This document shows positions 35,501 to 46,751 of a stretch of 64,000 bases of DNA, in pieces. Source of the DNA: Lasiodiplodia sp. COLG20 (lineage: Eukaryota > Ascomycota > Dothideomycetes > Botryosphaeriales > Botryosphaeriaceae). The stretch covers positions 7,440,001 through 7,504,000 of the forward strand of contig VNWV01000001.1 in the NCBI GenBank assembly GCA_009801085.1, written 5' to 3'. Position 1 is the stretch's first letter, and every line of letters starts with the position of its first letter. The notes beneath the pieces were generated by a model. It saw only the letters and a list, made by a program, of their open reading frames with translations, was not told the origin of the DNA and made no database searches. Made by a program: the position numbers and the translations under genes.

Positions 35501-37934
35501 ATTGACCCAGGTGATTGGACTCTAATTTATTGGGAGACGCATCGCCTCGGCTGAGAGGATATCGTTTTGAACCCCCCCTGAGGACGTCGAAACTTTGTAC
35601 TGAACATGATCCAAGCCTTCACAGCAGCCGACTCGCATGCTCGGGCAGGTTTCTCCGTCAAAGATGAAGATGCCACGAGACAGGTTCTTGTCACCCTGGA
35701 AGCTGGTATCAATCGTCCTGGAGAGAACGAACACATCGGTGAGCAAGGGGTTGAACACCAGCCGATGCCAAGGACCAAAGGTGTAGAATCCCCTTCCAGG
35801 ACCACCACCGAGTGGCTTTGAGATTATCGGTTTGAAAAAGGTGTCTGGTTAAGGATACGACAAGGATGCGCCAAAATAAGCCTCCCGCGGGCGAACGTGA
35901 ACTTACCGGTAAACCTTGCATGCCGAGTTTGAGGTGCGTTAAAGTATCCAAATGTCCCTCCCTGCGTCAGCTGCACCAAATCCGGTCGGTAAATTACATG
36001 CAGAAGGGGTACCCTATACATGTATAAACTGATGGCGAGCTTTGCAGTCCTGGGCATGGAGAATAAAGACCTCGTCTTTGGTGGACACAATCACTACATC
36101 TATTGATACACGTACGGATTGGAACACATGCCTGAAAATGCCGGCTTGTTCCTTGAGCAACGCAAGGCAGTTGAAACACTAATGCAAAAGTGGCTTGCCA
36201 TTATAGAAGGTATACTTCGACCAGTCCGAAGTTCCTCACCGACCCACCTCACCCCATGTTTGAATAAACAAGCATAAACTTAGACAGAAATCCCGAGACG
36301 GCGGAGACTATCGAGCCCTTGAGTTCCAGTAGCGGACCTCTATTGAAGGGTTCACTATCTCAATGCGTGGGCACGTTCAAAGTGCGGGGCAGAAGACTTA
36401 ACTATGCAGATGGCACTCAGCGATTGCAAGAAGTCTGCCATGCTGCAGATAGGGTAGCTTCACATGGACTAAGTTACCTGATTTGGCCACATTTGCGTAA
36501 CAACACCTTTCCAATGGCCTCGGGTGAGTTTGATTGTACTACCGTCACATGCTTTTTGTTTGAAATGTTATCTCGGTCTTTACTCCACTCACTTGCTGCT
36601 TTCACAATTAGCTCAGGGACTGGTATGATAGCGCGCTGCCATTTTATTTGAGCCAATGGGACATGGAAAACGAGAACCAGACGTAAAAGGCTGGAGAAGA
36701 TTGATGCGGTGAATAATCAGCTTCGGTTCATCAGCTGGTCCATTATCTCGTCACTATTTGAATATACCCCTATGACTCGAGTCAGCGCCTAACTAACACC
36801 AATACATTTGCCTCTTTTGCTTTTGCGGGGTGGAAAAAGATAAAAATGGTCTGATTTCTCGCACGACAGTATACCGCCACAACGGGTCCGGTCGTCCGCT
36901 ATCTGTACACCATCGAGGCGTGCAGGAGCGAAAATGGGTCGGGTTGGAGCTTTGATAATCTAATCACAGGGTGCGAGGTGTCAGGATAAACCGAAAGCAC
37001 CCGACGTCCGAAAAAGCAGCGGTGTACCCTTCCCCCCAGGGCAGATCCTGGTACAGAAAGGACGACAAAAGAAAAGGGGCGCGCTGACACGTGTGTCTCA
37101 GCTTCGCTCGTAGGGCTTACGTGCCTATGGTCACTCTCAACTTCTACGTGGCGAGTTAGGTGGTCACGCGGAAGTTGAGGATTCTGGAGGGTTACTGCTA
37201 TCCACTGCGATCTGGGACGGAGCACACTCCGAGAGCTAATTAAGAGCCTCGATATTGTCCGATTAAAATGCGACAGAAGGGGACCATTGGCGGAGCCAAG
37301 CAAAGCTAGAAAATGAAACAAGATTTAGGGGAGGGGTTCCCAGTTACCTGGCTAAGATAAGGTGCTACGACTAACGGTCTGTCTTACTTGCATAAGGGCC
37401 AAAGGATGACGCAAGGAGCGCCACGGTCGACTAACTCGAGTAGCCGCGCCTAATCCCTCCGCCTATTCCTGTGTCCGCCTGTCGGCCGTACTGCCGCGCT
37501 ATTCCGGAAAAACAAACCAAAGGACGATCGTGTGGACGGAGATAATGCAGGTGCGTCGATCGTTACGTGTGGCGTCAAGTGAGATGCTGCACTTGATGCA
37601 TCTTTGATCATGGGTCAAGCGAGGAACTGGTCGATTACACAGGAAGCCACAGGCCTTACTGGACGCATGTTGTGTGTGATTTGAGATCCAAAGAGAGTAG
37701 GAAAAAAATTGGCCAACCGCTCTCAGGAGATATGCAGCTACAAACAATGACAATTAACCGAACTAGCATAAGGAAATAATGCCACTCGCTTTTTTTGAAC
37801 CAATGCTTTGCGCCCAATTGCTTGTTTTCCCAGACTGATTTTTGTGATGCCCCATAGTTCGCCCTGAATGAAAAGTTTTTGGCTTGCTGCTTCCTTTTCC
37901 ACATGTGCTCGAAGTCGGTTCCTTGTCTTCAACT
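35501..37934. other. 2.4 kb gene-poor, AT-richer stretch
   Basis: It follows the retrotransposon relic. Minus-strand frames at 35522-36090 and 36899-37321 are open for up to 140 codons but show no domain and no splice context. The region may be further degraded repeat DNA. Confidence 0.45.
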
Positions 37935-39571
37935 TCATTCCACTTGCTCATCGACGCCCTTTAAGGCCGCCATGGCTCTCTCAAGTTCCTCTTCACCAAC
38001 CATGACGGTCCCGGCTCTGGCTGTACTAAGGTAGCTCATTTCGACTGCGTCGCTACCCTCTCCTTCGAAGCCGCCGAAACCGCTCGTCCCGCCGACCAAT
38101 CTGCCAGCGACGCCACAAACGATACCGGTACTTTCGAGGGGGAGATCGCGCAGGTCCAAAGTGATGGGGACCAGCACGTCCTCCTTCGAACCGAGCAGGA
38201 CATCCGGAGCGAAATTGGGAAGAAGGCGCTTCTCTAGGAGTATCGAAGCCGGTTCGGTGTCGGTGAGGGTGAGGGAGAGAAAGTTAGGACGGGGTGCACT
38301 GATCAAGCACTTGACAAGGCCAAGATGCAGTGTGTCTTCGACGGATGGCTGGTTGCCGCGGCCGGCAAGCGAGCTGCCATTCAGCACGCCGCCACTCGCA
38401 GGGCGCGCAGACGCGCTGTCTTTGCTGCCGGCGCATTGGACGAGCTGGATGGACGGGTCGACGGCGAAGACGATGTTGCGGCGCTTGAGGAGGGAGAAAG
38501 TGCGAGTCTGGAGTTCGTGGATGCTAGCGGGCGGGGGTGTGCCCGGAGGTGGGGGCAAACATTCGAAGGAGGAGGAGCTGGACTTGTTGCGCGTGTGCGT
38601 GTTAAACGAGTTGGCAATGGGGTTCACGTAGGACGAGGTGGTCTGTTCGAAAGCGAAGCCGCGGTCCTCGAGTGCCTTGATGACTTGGCCACGGGCGCGG
38701 ACGGGGACCAGGATGTAGTCTGAGAAGTAGGTGGTGATGAAGAAAATGGAACTATCGGCACCAGTGGTGTGAGAATCGGCTGAATTCTTTCGGGTCGAGC
38801 GGCGACGACGCGCCAATGGTCTAAGGAGGGAGTGGGCGGGCTGCAAGTGGGTCTGCTGGACACGCTGGGGCTGGGGCTCAGGAGAAGTGGTGGGCTGGGG
38901 GAGGTCGTGAAGGAGTTGTACGCACATGCCTGCCATTGCGAGCGGGCTGGTTAGCTCGAGGACACGCTGGCCAGCGTCAAGCCCCTCGCCGTCGACTTGC
39001 ATGACAATGTAGTCTTCATTTGTGATGGACACCTGATCTCTACTTGACGGATCTAGACTGTCGCGCACAGGAGTGAAGAGATCCTCCGCCATTTCACGCG
39101 AGCACGCAATCGAGCACTCGACAGGCGTCACGGAGATGTTGGTGAAGGGGTGCTCGTAGGCCCATGATTTCTTGGAGCGCGGTTGGCTGCTGCCATTTGT
39201 GGACGCACTGTCCGAGCTGCCGGGGCGGCTGGAGGGCAGCAGCAGCTGCAGGATGGGCTGCAGGAAGTTGGAGTAGAGGTGCAGCGGGATGTGTATCAGA
39301 GCCAGCTGGGTGTCCTGGAACGAGAGGACCATGTCAGCAACGAGAGGATGGAAGAGGTGGTGGGTGCTAAGCTTAAGGTGCAGGCAACACAGGCACGACG
39401 TGCTGGGGCTTTTAACGCAGCCTTACGACCGCGCCACGATTGGTCGAGGGGGACGCAAGGTGCATTGGAGAAAGCGCACGGCGCGGCGCAGACATTATTG
39501 AACAAAAAAAAGCGGAGGCGACATACGAGGAACTGAATATGCGCATTGAGCAACGTCATGGAGGAATCCAT
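37935..39571 (-). CDS. ACT-domain protein of the CASTOR/GATS type
   Basis: Two exons, 39571..39527 and 39314..37935; the 212 bp intron joins MDSSMTLLNAHIQFL to DTQLALIHIPLHLYSNFLQP; about 474 residues. Two ACT-like segments can be seen: an N-terminal one (to about 130, with NEDYIVMQVDGEGLDAGQRV and LTSPLAMAGMCVQLL) and a second with IFFITTYFSDYILVPVRARG followed by IKALEDRGFAFE. These resemble the paired ACT domains of CASTOR1/GATS proteins, which in animals sense arginine upstream of TORC1. Fungal homologues are common but little studied. Long Ser/Pro-rich inserts separate the core strands. A weaker alternative start lies upstream at 39751 in the same frame as exon 1. Amino-acid binding is inferred from the fold only. 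Confidence 0.75.
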
Positions 39572-42500
39572 GGCGGCGGCCCTGACTGTACGGGAAGTTG
39601 CGAGAAGCCAGTCGGACAGGCAGCCGGGGCGTGCGGCCGCCTGGCACGCTCTGAGACGCTGGGCGCTGGGGGCAGCTGGTTGGAGGAGCGCCTGCCCGTC
39701 TGGGAGTAGCAGAATCTGGGGAAGCGACAGGCACCCGGAGTGGAATGCCACGGCTGGATCGGGGAGGCTGCAGGCGCACAGTGGAGGGTGTAAGACAGGC
39801 TCGCAAAAGCAAGCTAGGGCGCAGCCCGCGTGGGACAGCGGGCGTGCGGTGATTGGGAAGTTGTGGGTTGACCGGTGCGGCGGCCCTTGTCGACGCCGGC
39901 TCAGCGGTTGATGTCCTCTTGTCCAACGGGCCAGTGCGAGGTGTCGTTCTTGAAGTTCATACCCGGAAGCGGAGGGGAGTAGGGGCGGGGATGGAGCTCA
40001 GCAGCGAGCGGCGCCTGGCGGCAACAAGAGAGCTGCGGCGGGCGGGCTCAGGTGACTAGCGTCGCGCAGGAGAGGGGAGGTTGCACGGTGGTGAGGTTCA
40101 GGTCTCTGGCGGCGGCGTGGGGGAGAGCTAATGCCTCTGTCCCGAAGCGTCGCGGGAGCAGCGCAACACGCGCCAAGACCAGTGAGCTGAGCGGGCGAGC
40201 TGCGCGATGCGATGCGGTGCTGCGAGTGCTGACGTGCCGGGTGCGCGAGGCTCTTGCTCCATCACCGCGGCGAGGGGCCCGCCGCATTTTATGCGCCGGC
40301 CGTGCTCTGACTGTTCAATGTCTAGTGGGGAGCATCGCCGGGCAATCGCAGCCATGATGCATGCCACAGGAACAGGCTGCATCACGAGTCGCGCGCCAGT
40401 CAGCTGCACTGGTGTTTCTTCGAGCGCGCCGCCCTGCGCATGCGTCGGCTGCAGCGCGTCGTCTGCCTCTCAGCAGCACAATCCCTCATCCTCCAGCCCG
40501 CCAGCCCGATAACGCAGCCGCGGCGCAATCTTTGCCGGGAGGGGCGCGTCCCTGAAAAGGGCAAGAGTCAGAGGTCGTCATTTCCTACTCCAGCCGACAC
40601 TAAGCGCACAGGGTCTGCCAGAATTCCGACCAGCGCCGACGTGCGAGATACGATCGCTATTGCAACTGTCTACCCTGTTCGCGCAAAAGCTTGGCTTCCA
40701 ACAGGAACTCCACCCAGCACGCCCGCCAATCGCCTTATGCTCTGTCCGGACCCGGGGCCGGCCGCTCGCCCTCGTCGCCACGCTCCGAGCGAACCTGTCG
40801 CGGAATAATGACATCAATTCCGCATTTAGACACGACTCTGTGCCCTGGTCGCTGCTCCGCACCCGCATAAGCCACAGCGACGAACACCTGCATGTATCCA
40901 TCCCCGGTCCGCGTCGTGGTCGACCCCTCCTCCAGCCCGCGTCAACCACTCAGCGCCGGGCCCGCCTGCCTGTATCGACGTGCTCCGTCAGCCGCACAGC
41001 GGAAGGCACCCTACAGGCACTCTTCCCGCGAGCACTCCCCCGCTCTCGCCGTCGTGCAACCCTCTGCGAAGAAAGTTGTGGTCGAGCCCTTCATCCTTTC
41101 ACCCACGACTTCTGCCTGTGGCTGGAAGCCCCGCCTTCTCTCGAAACACGCCCCTCCTCCATTAGCGTGGGGGCAATTGCCTTCAAGAACATGTGCTTGC
41201 CTTGCATAACAGCGGGGCGTCGACGAGTCTATGCGAAGGTATCACCGATCTGCCGCGTCTATAGCCAGCGCCTTTTTAATCCCTCCAGCCCATCTTCTCG
41301 GGAAGCCCCATCTGTACGTCCCGCCTGCAACATCTACTGAGGCACGGCGGATATGCCGCCATCCCGTTGGCCAGCGCTGCCAACTTATCTGCTGCACATC
41401 GGCGGCTGCGTGCAGAAATAAGCCAGAGCTGTGCAACCGCTTTCTTCTTGGAAAGGAGACGACTCCACCACGTCTGGATGGTGCGTCGGCACTCCGGCCT
41501 GCCAGCAAATGCCGTCTGCAGTAGGCTGCCGCCTTCCGCCAACGACGTTGCTTGTGCAACCTGACGAAACATGCCCAGACTTTTCCCCTCCTCATTGATT
41601 CCCGCTGGTCCTTTCATAATTCCTCACCACACGTCACCCCATCTTAATCAATCCCGTGGAGTTGCTCCCACTCCATTCGGCAGCTTGTGCAGCTCCAGCC
41701 AATGGCACAATGCACCGACTTTGGTCGGCCGAAGTCCAGATAGCAGGGTCCATTCCAGTCCCCTATCATGCAAAAAACAAGAGATTTTGCTCACGCGGTG
41801 CCGATGCTAGCGTTGAGTATATGGCTAGGCTGGATACATACCGTTCGTCCGCCTCGAATCGCCGCCAGCGACGTGTGCGACGATGTAGCCGTTCCCAAGC
41901 CCACCGAACGGCGGACTTTGCTCCGCTTGGTGTCCGTTTTTCTGCCCTTCTTCTTATCTTTTGCGGCACCGCACGAGGTGGTGTTGCGGTTTCACATTTC
42001 TATCGGTAAGCCGCAACAGCCGGGACAAGCGCGTCGACCAACCGTTTTTACGCGCGTTCCCACCCAACCCCCTCCCGCGCACTCCCGATCAACGGGCCGA
42101 AGATCTCGGGCTGCTATCTACGTCAGTCCCGCGTGGCACTAGTCGCACCGTTGATCGATGCGGCTGTATGCTGCGTGGGAATGTGGTCATGGGGCCCAAA
42201 TGCCATCCACTTCTGTCGTTGCGAAATCGCCATGTACAACTACTGCCGCTACTACCCGACGACCTCCGGATGACGTATCCCGGAGGGGCTTCACACGGCT
42301 CTGTTCCCACGGCTGACCTTTTGTTGTGTGCTCAGCCTGGGACGTGACGTATACTGGTCCACTTCTTATACAGGGTCTCTTCTTTTGGCAAGGCTGCAGG
42401 CAGACGTTTTGGAGCATTGGCAGGTGGCATAGCATGACGAGAAAGTTCTGCAAAGGTACCACGACATTCACGCAGTATGCGCTCACCAGAGAGGCATGAG

Positions 42501-42611
42501 ACAGGAGGCTGCGAAATGATATCAACAAATCTTCTAATTGGAAGTATCCACAAGAAAGTTAACTATGTTCAAGAAGGAAGCGTCTCTCTTCCCCACCCGG
42601 CAGCGCATCGC
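39572..42611. other. 3.0 kb intergenic, no gene supported
   Basis: It lies between the start of the ACT-domain gene (-) and the 3' end of the cellobiose dehydrogenase gene (-). The first half is GC-rich; open frames of up to 226 codons (for example 40660-41340, +) are Arg/Pro/Ser-rich, unspliced and without motifs. Given the long spacing, an unrecognised small or fast-evolving gene or a non-coding transcript is possible. Confidence 0.45.
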
Positions 42612-45512
42612 TTACACGCACTACAAAAAAGGTCAGTCAAGATCAAAAGGGGGGGTAGAAGGGGTGGCAATTGAGCAACGCACCTGCATGTAGTCCACAT
42701 TGCCCTCGTACGCCGTGCACGTCAGGCCCTCTTCGCAATGTCTCGAGCCGGTCCAGTTGCGACCGCCGCATTGGTAGTACTATTGAAAAATTACGTGTTA
42801 GCATCGAAATCTTCAAGGGACGACTGGCGCAAGCAACAATTCCCAGGTTGCGACATCACAGTCAAAGAAGAACGAAACATACGCCTTCGCGTCTTGGTCA
42901 TCATCATCACCGACAACAACAGTAACAGTAACCCCCAATCACCTCCGCACAGCTGTTTCCACCGCCTGGCGAACACCGCCACCCAGCTGAAGCATTTAAC
43001 TCACTTTCTTAACTGCCTCAGCAGGCTCGGAAGCCAGGATCTTCTCGGCGGCCTTCTCGGCGACGGCGACGATGAGGGCGGACGGGTTGGTCGTGACCAT
43101 TCCGGGGAAGATGGACGCGTCGACGACGTAGAGGTTGTCGGTGCCGTAGACGCGCGTGTTAAGGTCGACGACGGACGTGCCGGAGTTGACCAGGCCGCTG
43201 TCGGTGCCCATCTTGGCCGTGCCCATCCAGTGGTTGGCGCGGCGCTTGGACGTCGTGACGGGCATCTGTGTTGGGAAAGTCAGTATGGAGTTGAATAGAG
43301 AGGGGGAAGGATCTTACGGCATCGACGTATTCCTCAACGGTGGTGTTGGCGGGAGGCTGGGTGAAGACGATGCTTGGGTCCTTGGAGAGCGCCGTCATCA
43401 GGTTCTTGATACCCTGGACGACGGCGGCCTTGTCCTCGTCGGAGCGCAGGTAAGGCACGGTGGAGACTTGCATGCCCAGACCCGAAGTGATGGAGAGCAC
43501 ACCACGAGAGGTGGAACCACGGCCCAGGTACTGGGAGATGGTCATCGAGGTGTTGGTGTCACCCTCGACGCGAGCAGTCCACTGGATCTGGCGAGCAATG
43601 CCGTCGCTACCGGTGATCTCATCCCAGATGACGGGGCCGATGTTGGGAGCGGAGGTAGTCAGGATGCCAGTGCGGCCGTTCAGGTACGCTTCCTTGTCTG
43701 CCTCGATGGGAGCCTTCCAGGCGCCGTAAAAGTCGTAGAAGGTAACGTTCGGGTGGGTGATCTGGACGTCGGTGTTGGTGTGGTCATCGAGGTTGTGGCC
43801 AACAGGAAGGTTGATCCACTGGCTCTCGTCGATCATCGTGTCACCATCGATGGTGCTAGCGTTGACAACCGTGAGCTGCTCCTGGGGGCCAATGCCACTG
43901 CGGAACAGAATCTTGGTGGTACCGAAGGTACCGGCAGAGAGGATGACACGACCAGAGCTGGCAGTGACGTTGACAGTACCGCAGTAGCCGCCATCGCCGT
44001 TGGACTGAACCTCAACACCGGTAACATGGCCACCGGTGCGGACAAGGCGGCGAACGGACGTGTTCATCCAAAGCTTGAAGTTGCTACGGGCGGCCGCGTT
44101 CACAAGGTAGGTGCCCATCGGGCCACCACGCTCACCGTTGGCGTACATGAAAGGAGCGAGGGAGAAAGTCTTGTTCTTCTGGTCAGGAGAGTCGTTGGCA
44201 GTGACCTGCTTCCAGTTGGCAGCCGAAAGCGCGTTCTGCAGAACAGTGAAGCCCTCCTGGTAGTAGAGCTCGCCGTCCGTGGAGGGGTGATCAGTGCCGG
44301 GAATCACATCGAAGACCTTGTCAACAGAAGACTGCATATCGGTCGATTTCCAGCCAGTCGGGAAGTTGTAGTCCCAGTCGACAGCGGGAGCCTTCCACCA
44401 CAAAGCAGCGTTGACAGCGGTACCACCACCAAGAACGCAACCGGCCATCTGGTCAATGTCGTTGCAGGCAATGTTGGCAGAGTCCTGCCAAATCTGGTTG
44501 CAGAGACCAGGCACGTCGAAGCGAGTCAGGTTGGTGCCATCGAGCCAGTCAGGCCTCCAGTTGGAGAAGGGCATGTCACCCTCAACCCAGCGGCCGGAGG
44601 AGGGAGGGCCCCTCTCGATCAGGAGCACACTCTTGCCAGACTCGCTGAGCCTGTCGGCAAGCGGGATACCACCAGCGCCGGCACCGACGATGATGTAATC
44701 ATAGGTGTCGGTGGGAACGTTAGTGGCCGTGCAGCTGGCAACAGGGGCAGAGGTGGCGGTGGCAGTGCCGTTGGGAGCAGCAGTGGTGGTGGGCACCGAG
44801 GTGGCCGAGGAAGCCCAGCTGGTGTAGGCAGTGTTCCTAGCGCTGGCAATAATGTGGCCATACTGACCCATACCATTGTCGTGCTGAACAATGGTACCAG
44901 CGGGGTCATCGACAGGGCTAGGAGAGTCGTTGGCTTGGACCCAGCCAATGACCTCGACAGTACCGGTAGGCAGCTGCGAGCCAGTTGCACCGTTGTGGTT
45001 CCAGGCCCAACACCATGTGCAGCGGTAGATGAGTTCGAAATGGGTCTCGTTGACCTTGTGGGAGATCTCGGAGACAGTGGCATTGCCGGTGTAGATCTCG
45101 GGGGTGGTGTAGCCACTGGCGTAGCGGAACGAAGTCTTGACTTCGTCGCCATCGGCCCAGGCAAGCAGGAGCAGGGCTGAAGTCATACCACCACCGTGGG
45201 AGATACCCGACCAACCGGCACCCTCCTGGATAGCACCGACCATGTGGCCGATGTACTCATCGTTGGTACCGCCCGCCTCACCGGGCAGGGCCATACCGAA
45301 CTTGAAACCACCAGTGGTCTGGGCCTCCGGGATGGTGTACTCCCAGAACTTGATGCCGGTGTCTGCATCGGTGTAGTACGAGCCGGTCTGGGCAGAAGCA
45401 ATGGGGAAAACTGCACGCGGTCAGAATGGACTCGAATTTGGGGGAACAGCTGGGGACGCGTACGGAGAGACGAAAGTAGGGGCACAGCCCTGAGGACAGT
45501 TGGGAACTTCAT
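42612..45512 (-). CDS. cdh: Cellobiose dehydrogenase with C-terminal CBM1 (AA8-AA3_1-CBM1)
   Basis: Five exons: 45512..45464, 45410..43318, 43265..43005, 42779..42684, 42620..42612; 835 residues. Signal peptide 1-23 (ends FPIASA, mature N-terminus QTGSYY); AA8 cytochrome domain to about 215, with candidate haem ligands in KFGMALPGE (Met) and IVQHDNGMG (His); Ser/Thr linker; AA3_1 GMC dehydrogenase with the FAD loop IIVGAGAGG (about 256) and catalytic His (NHWMG, about 726) and Asn (TTNPS, about 774); CBM1 at about 802-835 (YYQCGGRNWTG...YMQCV). It oxidises cellobiose and cello-oligosaccharides and passes electrons through the haem to LPMOs outside the cell. A CBM1 makes it a class IIA enzyme. 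The last exon is 9 bp (Cys, Val, stop), fixed by a CTGAC branch site and CTTTTTTGTAG acceptor. The 225 bp intron before the CBM starts with an in-frame stop. Confidence 0.95.
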
Positions 45513-46751
45513 GGTGAATCTGGCGACCCGGCGCCAATGGAAAACGAATGACAAGGGAAAGAGCGAAGAGAAAGGCCTCCAAGCAAAGCGAAGGGCGCGT
45601 GGTGGTGAAGAGATATACGGCTGGCGGCAGCCAATGGGCTTATATCCATTTCTCAGGAAGTTTGCCAACTCAGGCGGCGCATAACTTGCGCACGGTTAGA
45701 TTGTTTAGGCACCCTGGTGGGCTTGACGGTAAGCTGGGACGGAGAGGCTCCCGTTGGCCAGCCAAGGGAGCGGCAGCAAGGCCCGTGGCAAGCGAGTTGC
45801 GGCGTGTTTCGACACATGGTGGAGGCCGGGGGTGGCGAGTCAGCGGGCCAGAACACAGGGCGTTGGATGCCAGGCGGTGGGCGTTTGATTGATGTTGATT
45901 GCTGCCAAGAAGGACTGTTCTGGAGAAGGTCGGTTAGCTTACTCAAAGCTGCAGCAGGAGCGCGCGCCAGGATCCTTGCTTTTGGCTCGCCTACAATAGC
46001 CGCTGCTCCTGTTATTTGCACGCCTTCTTCCGCCAACAACGAGCCTGCTTCATCACGCCGGAAAAATCGGAGACAAGCTTTCGTGCAGCTCAGCGCACGC
46101 AGCTAAGAGCCCCCACTCGCCCGCGGCGGATGGCTTGCCCGGGCACGCGGCGCGCGCCCATGCACGCCGGCCAATACCTGGCGCGCTAAAATGCTTATAG
46201 GTGCTCGCGACAACCCGGACCGCCGTTGCGACACCCCGGACGTTTCTACCCACTGTTTCATTCCCTCTCTTCGGGCCTCGCCTGCCTTGGGCCCCTCCAA
46301 AACTGGTCGCTGTGGGGTCAGACTCCATCGATTCTCAAGCCACTTTTGCCTTTTCTTGCATCTCGACGCTCCATGCGGCAGGCGTTCGCGAGTCTTTCTG
46401 TGCTATATTGGACCTTCTATGGCCCTCCTTTAGCCAGATGAAGCCTGCATCGCTGCCGCGGCCGCGTGCGCGGCGCCGCCCCTGGTCGTCATCCAGAAAC
46501 AGTCCCAGTATCATGCGAGCAGCCACCTGCTGGCGACCCACGCCGTTTCGTTCCGTTTCCAATTGCGCTGCAGGACCCACGGAGCGCGTCGCCGGCGGAA
46601 GCGCAGAAATGTTCCGTCTACCCTCATTATCCAAATAAATATACGATGCGTCCTGGTCCTAAAAGCACTGCTCCTTTCCTCTTCCAAATCGTAGATCGGC
46701 CGTGCCGTGTCCTTTCTGGTTTCTCCACTGTTCTACCTCCCACTATCCACC
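45513..46751. promoter_or_regulatory. Shared divergent promoter of cdh and the AA9 LPMO gene
   Basis: The 1.24 kb spacer separates the two start codons. Towards cdh (minus strand) a GGATATAAG at about 45648-45640 with a nearby ATTGG (CCAAT on the plus strand, 45631-45635) looks like a TATA/CCAAT pair about 130 bases before the ATG. Towards the LPMO gene, AAATAAATATA at 46633-46643 lies about 110 bases before its ATG. Matches to the CreA/Cre1 consensus SYGGRG occur at 45819-45824, 45826-45831, 45920-45925 and 46312-46317, and a GGCTAA (XlnR-type, minus strand) at 46430-46435. These are short motifs that also arise by chance; carbon-catabolite control is plausible for such genes but not shown. 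Confidence 0.5.

Noticed and set aside
36899..37321. 140-codon minus-strand frame
   Set aside because: No recognisable motif and located in AT-richer, repeat-associated DNA.
40660..41340. 226-codon plus-strand frame
   Set aside because: No domain, no consistent splice sites, biased composition; treated as chance opening in GC-rich intergenic DNA.
43156..45180. 674-codon open frame on the plus strand
   Set aside because: It is antisense to the cdh gene. The strong G/C third-position bias of cdh removes stops from the opposite strand; the translation has no domain, while the minus strand encodes a complete CDH.
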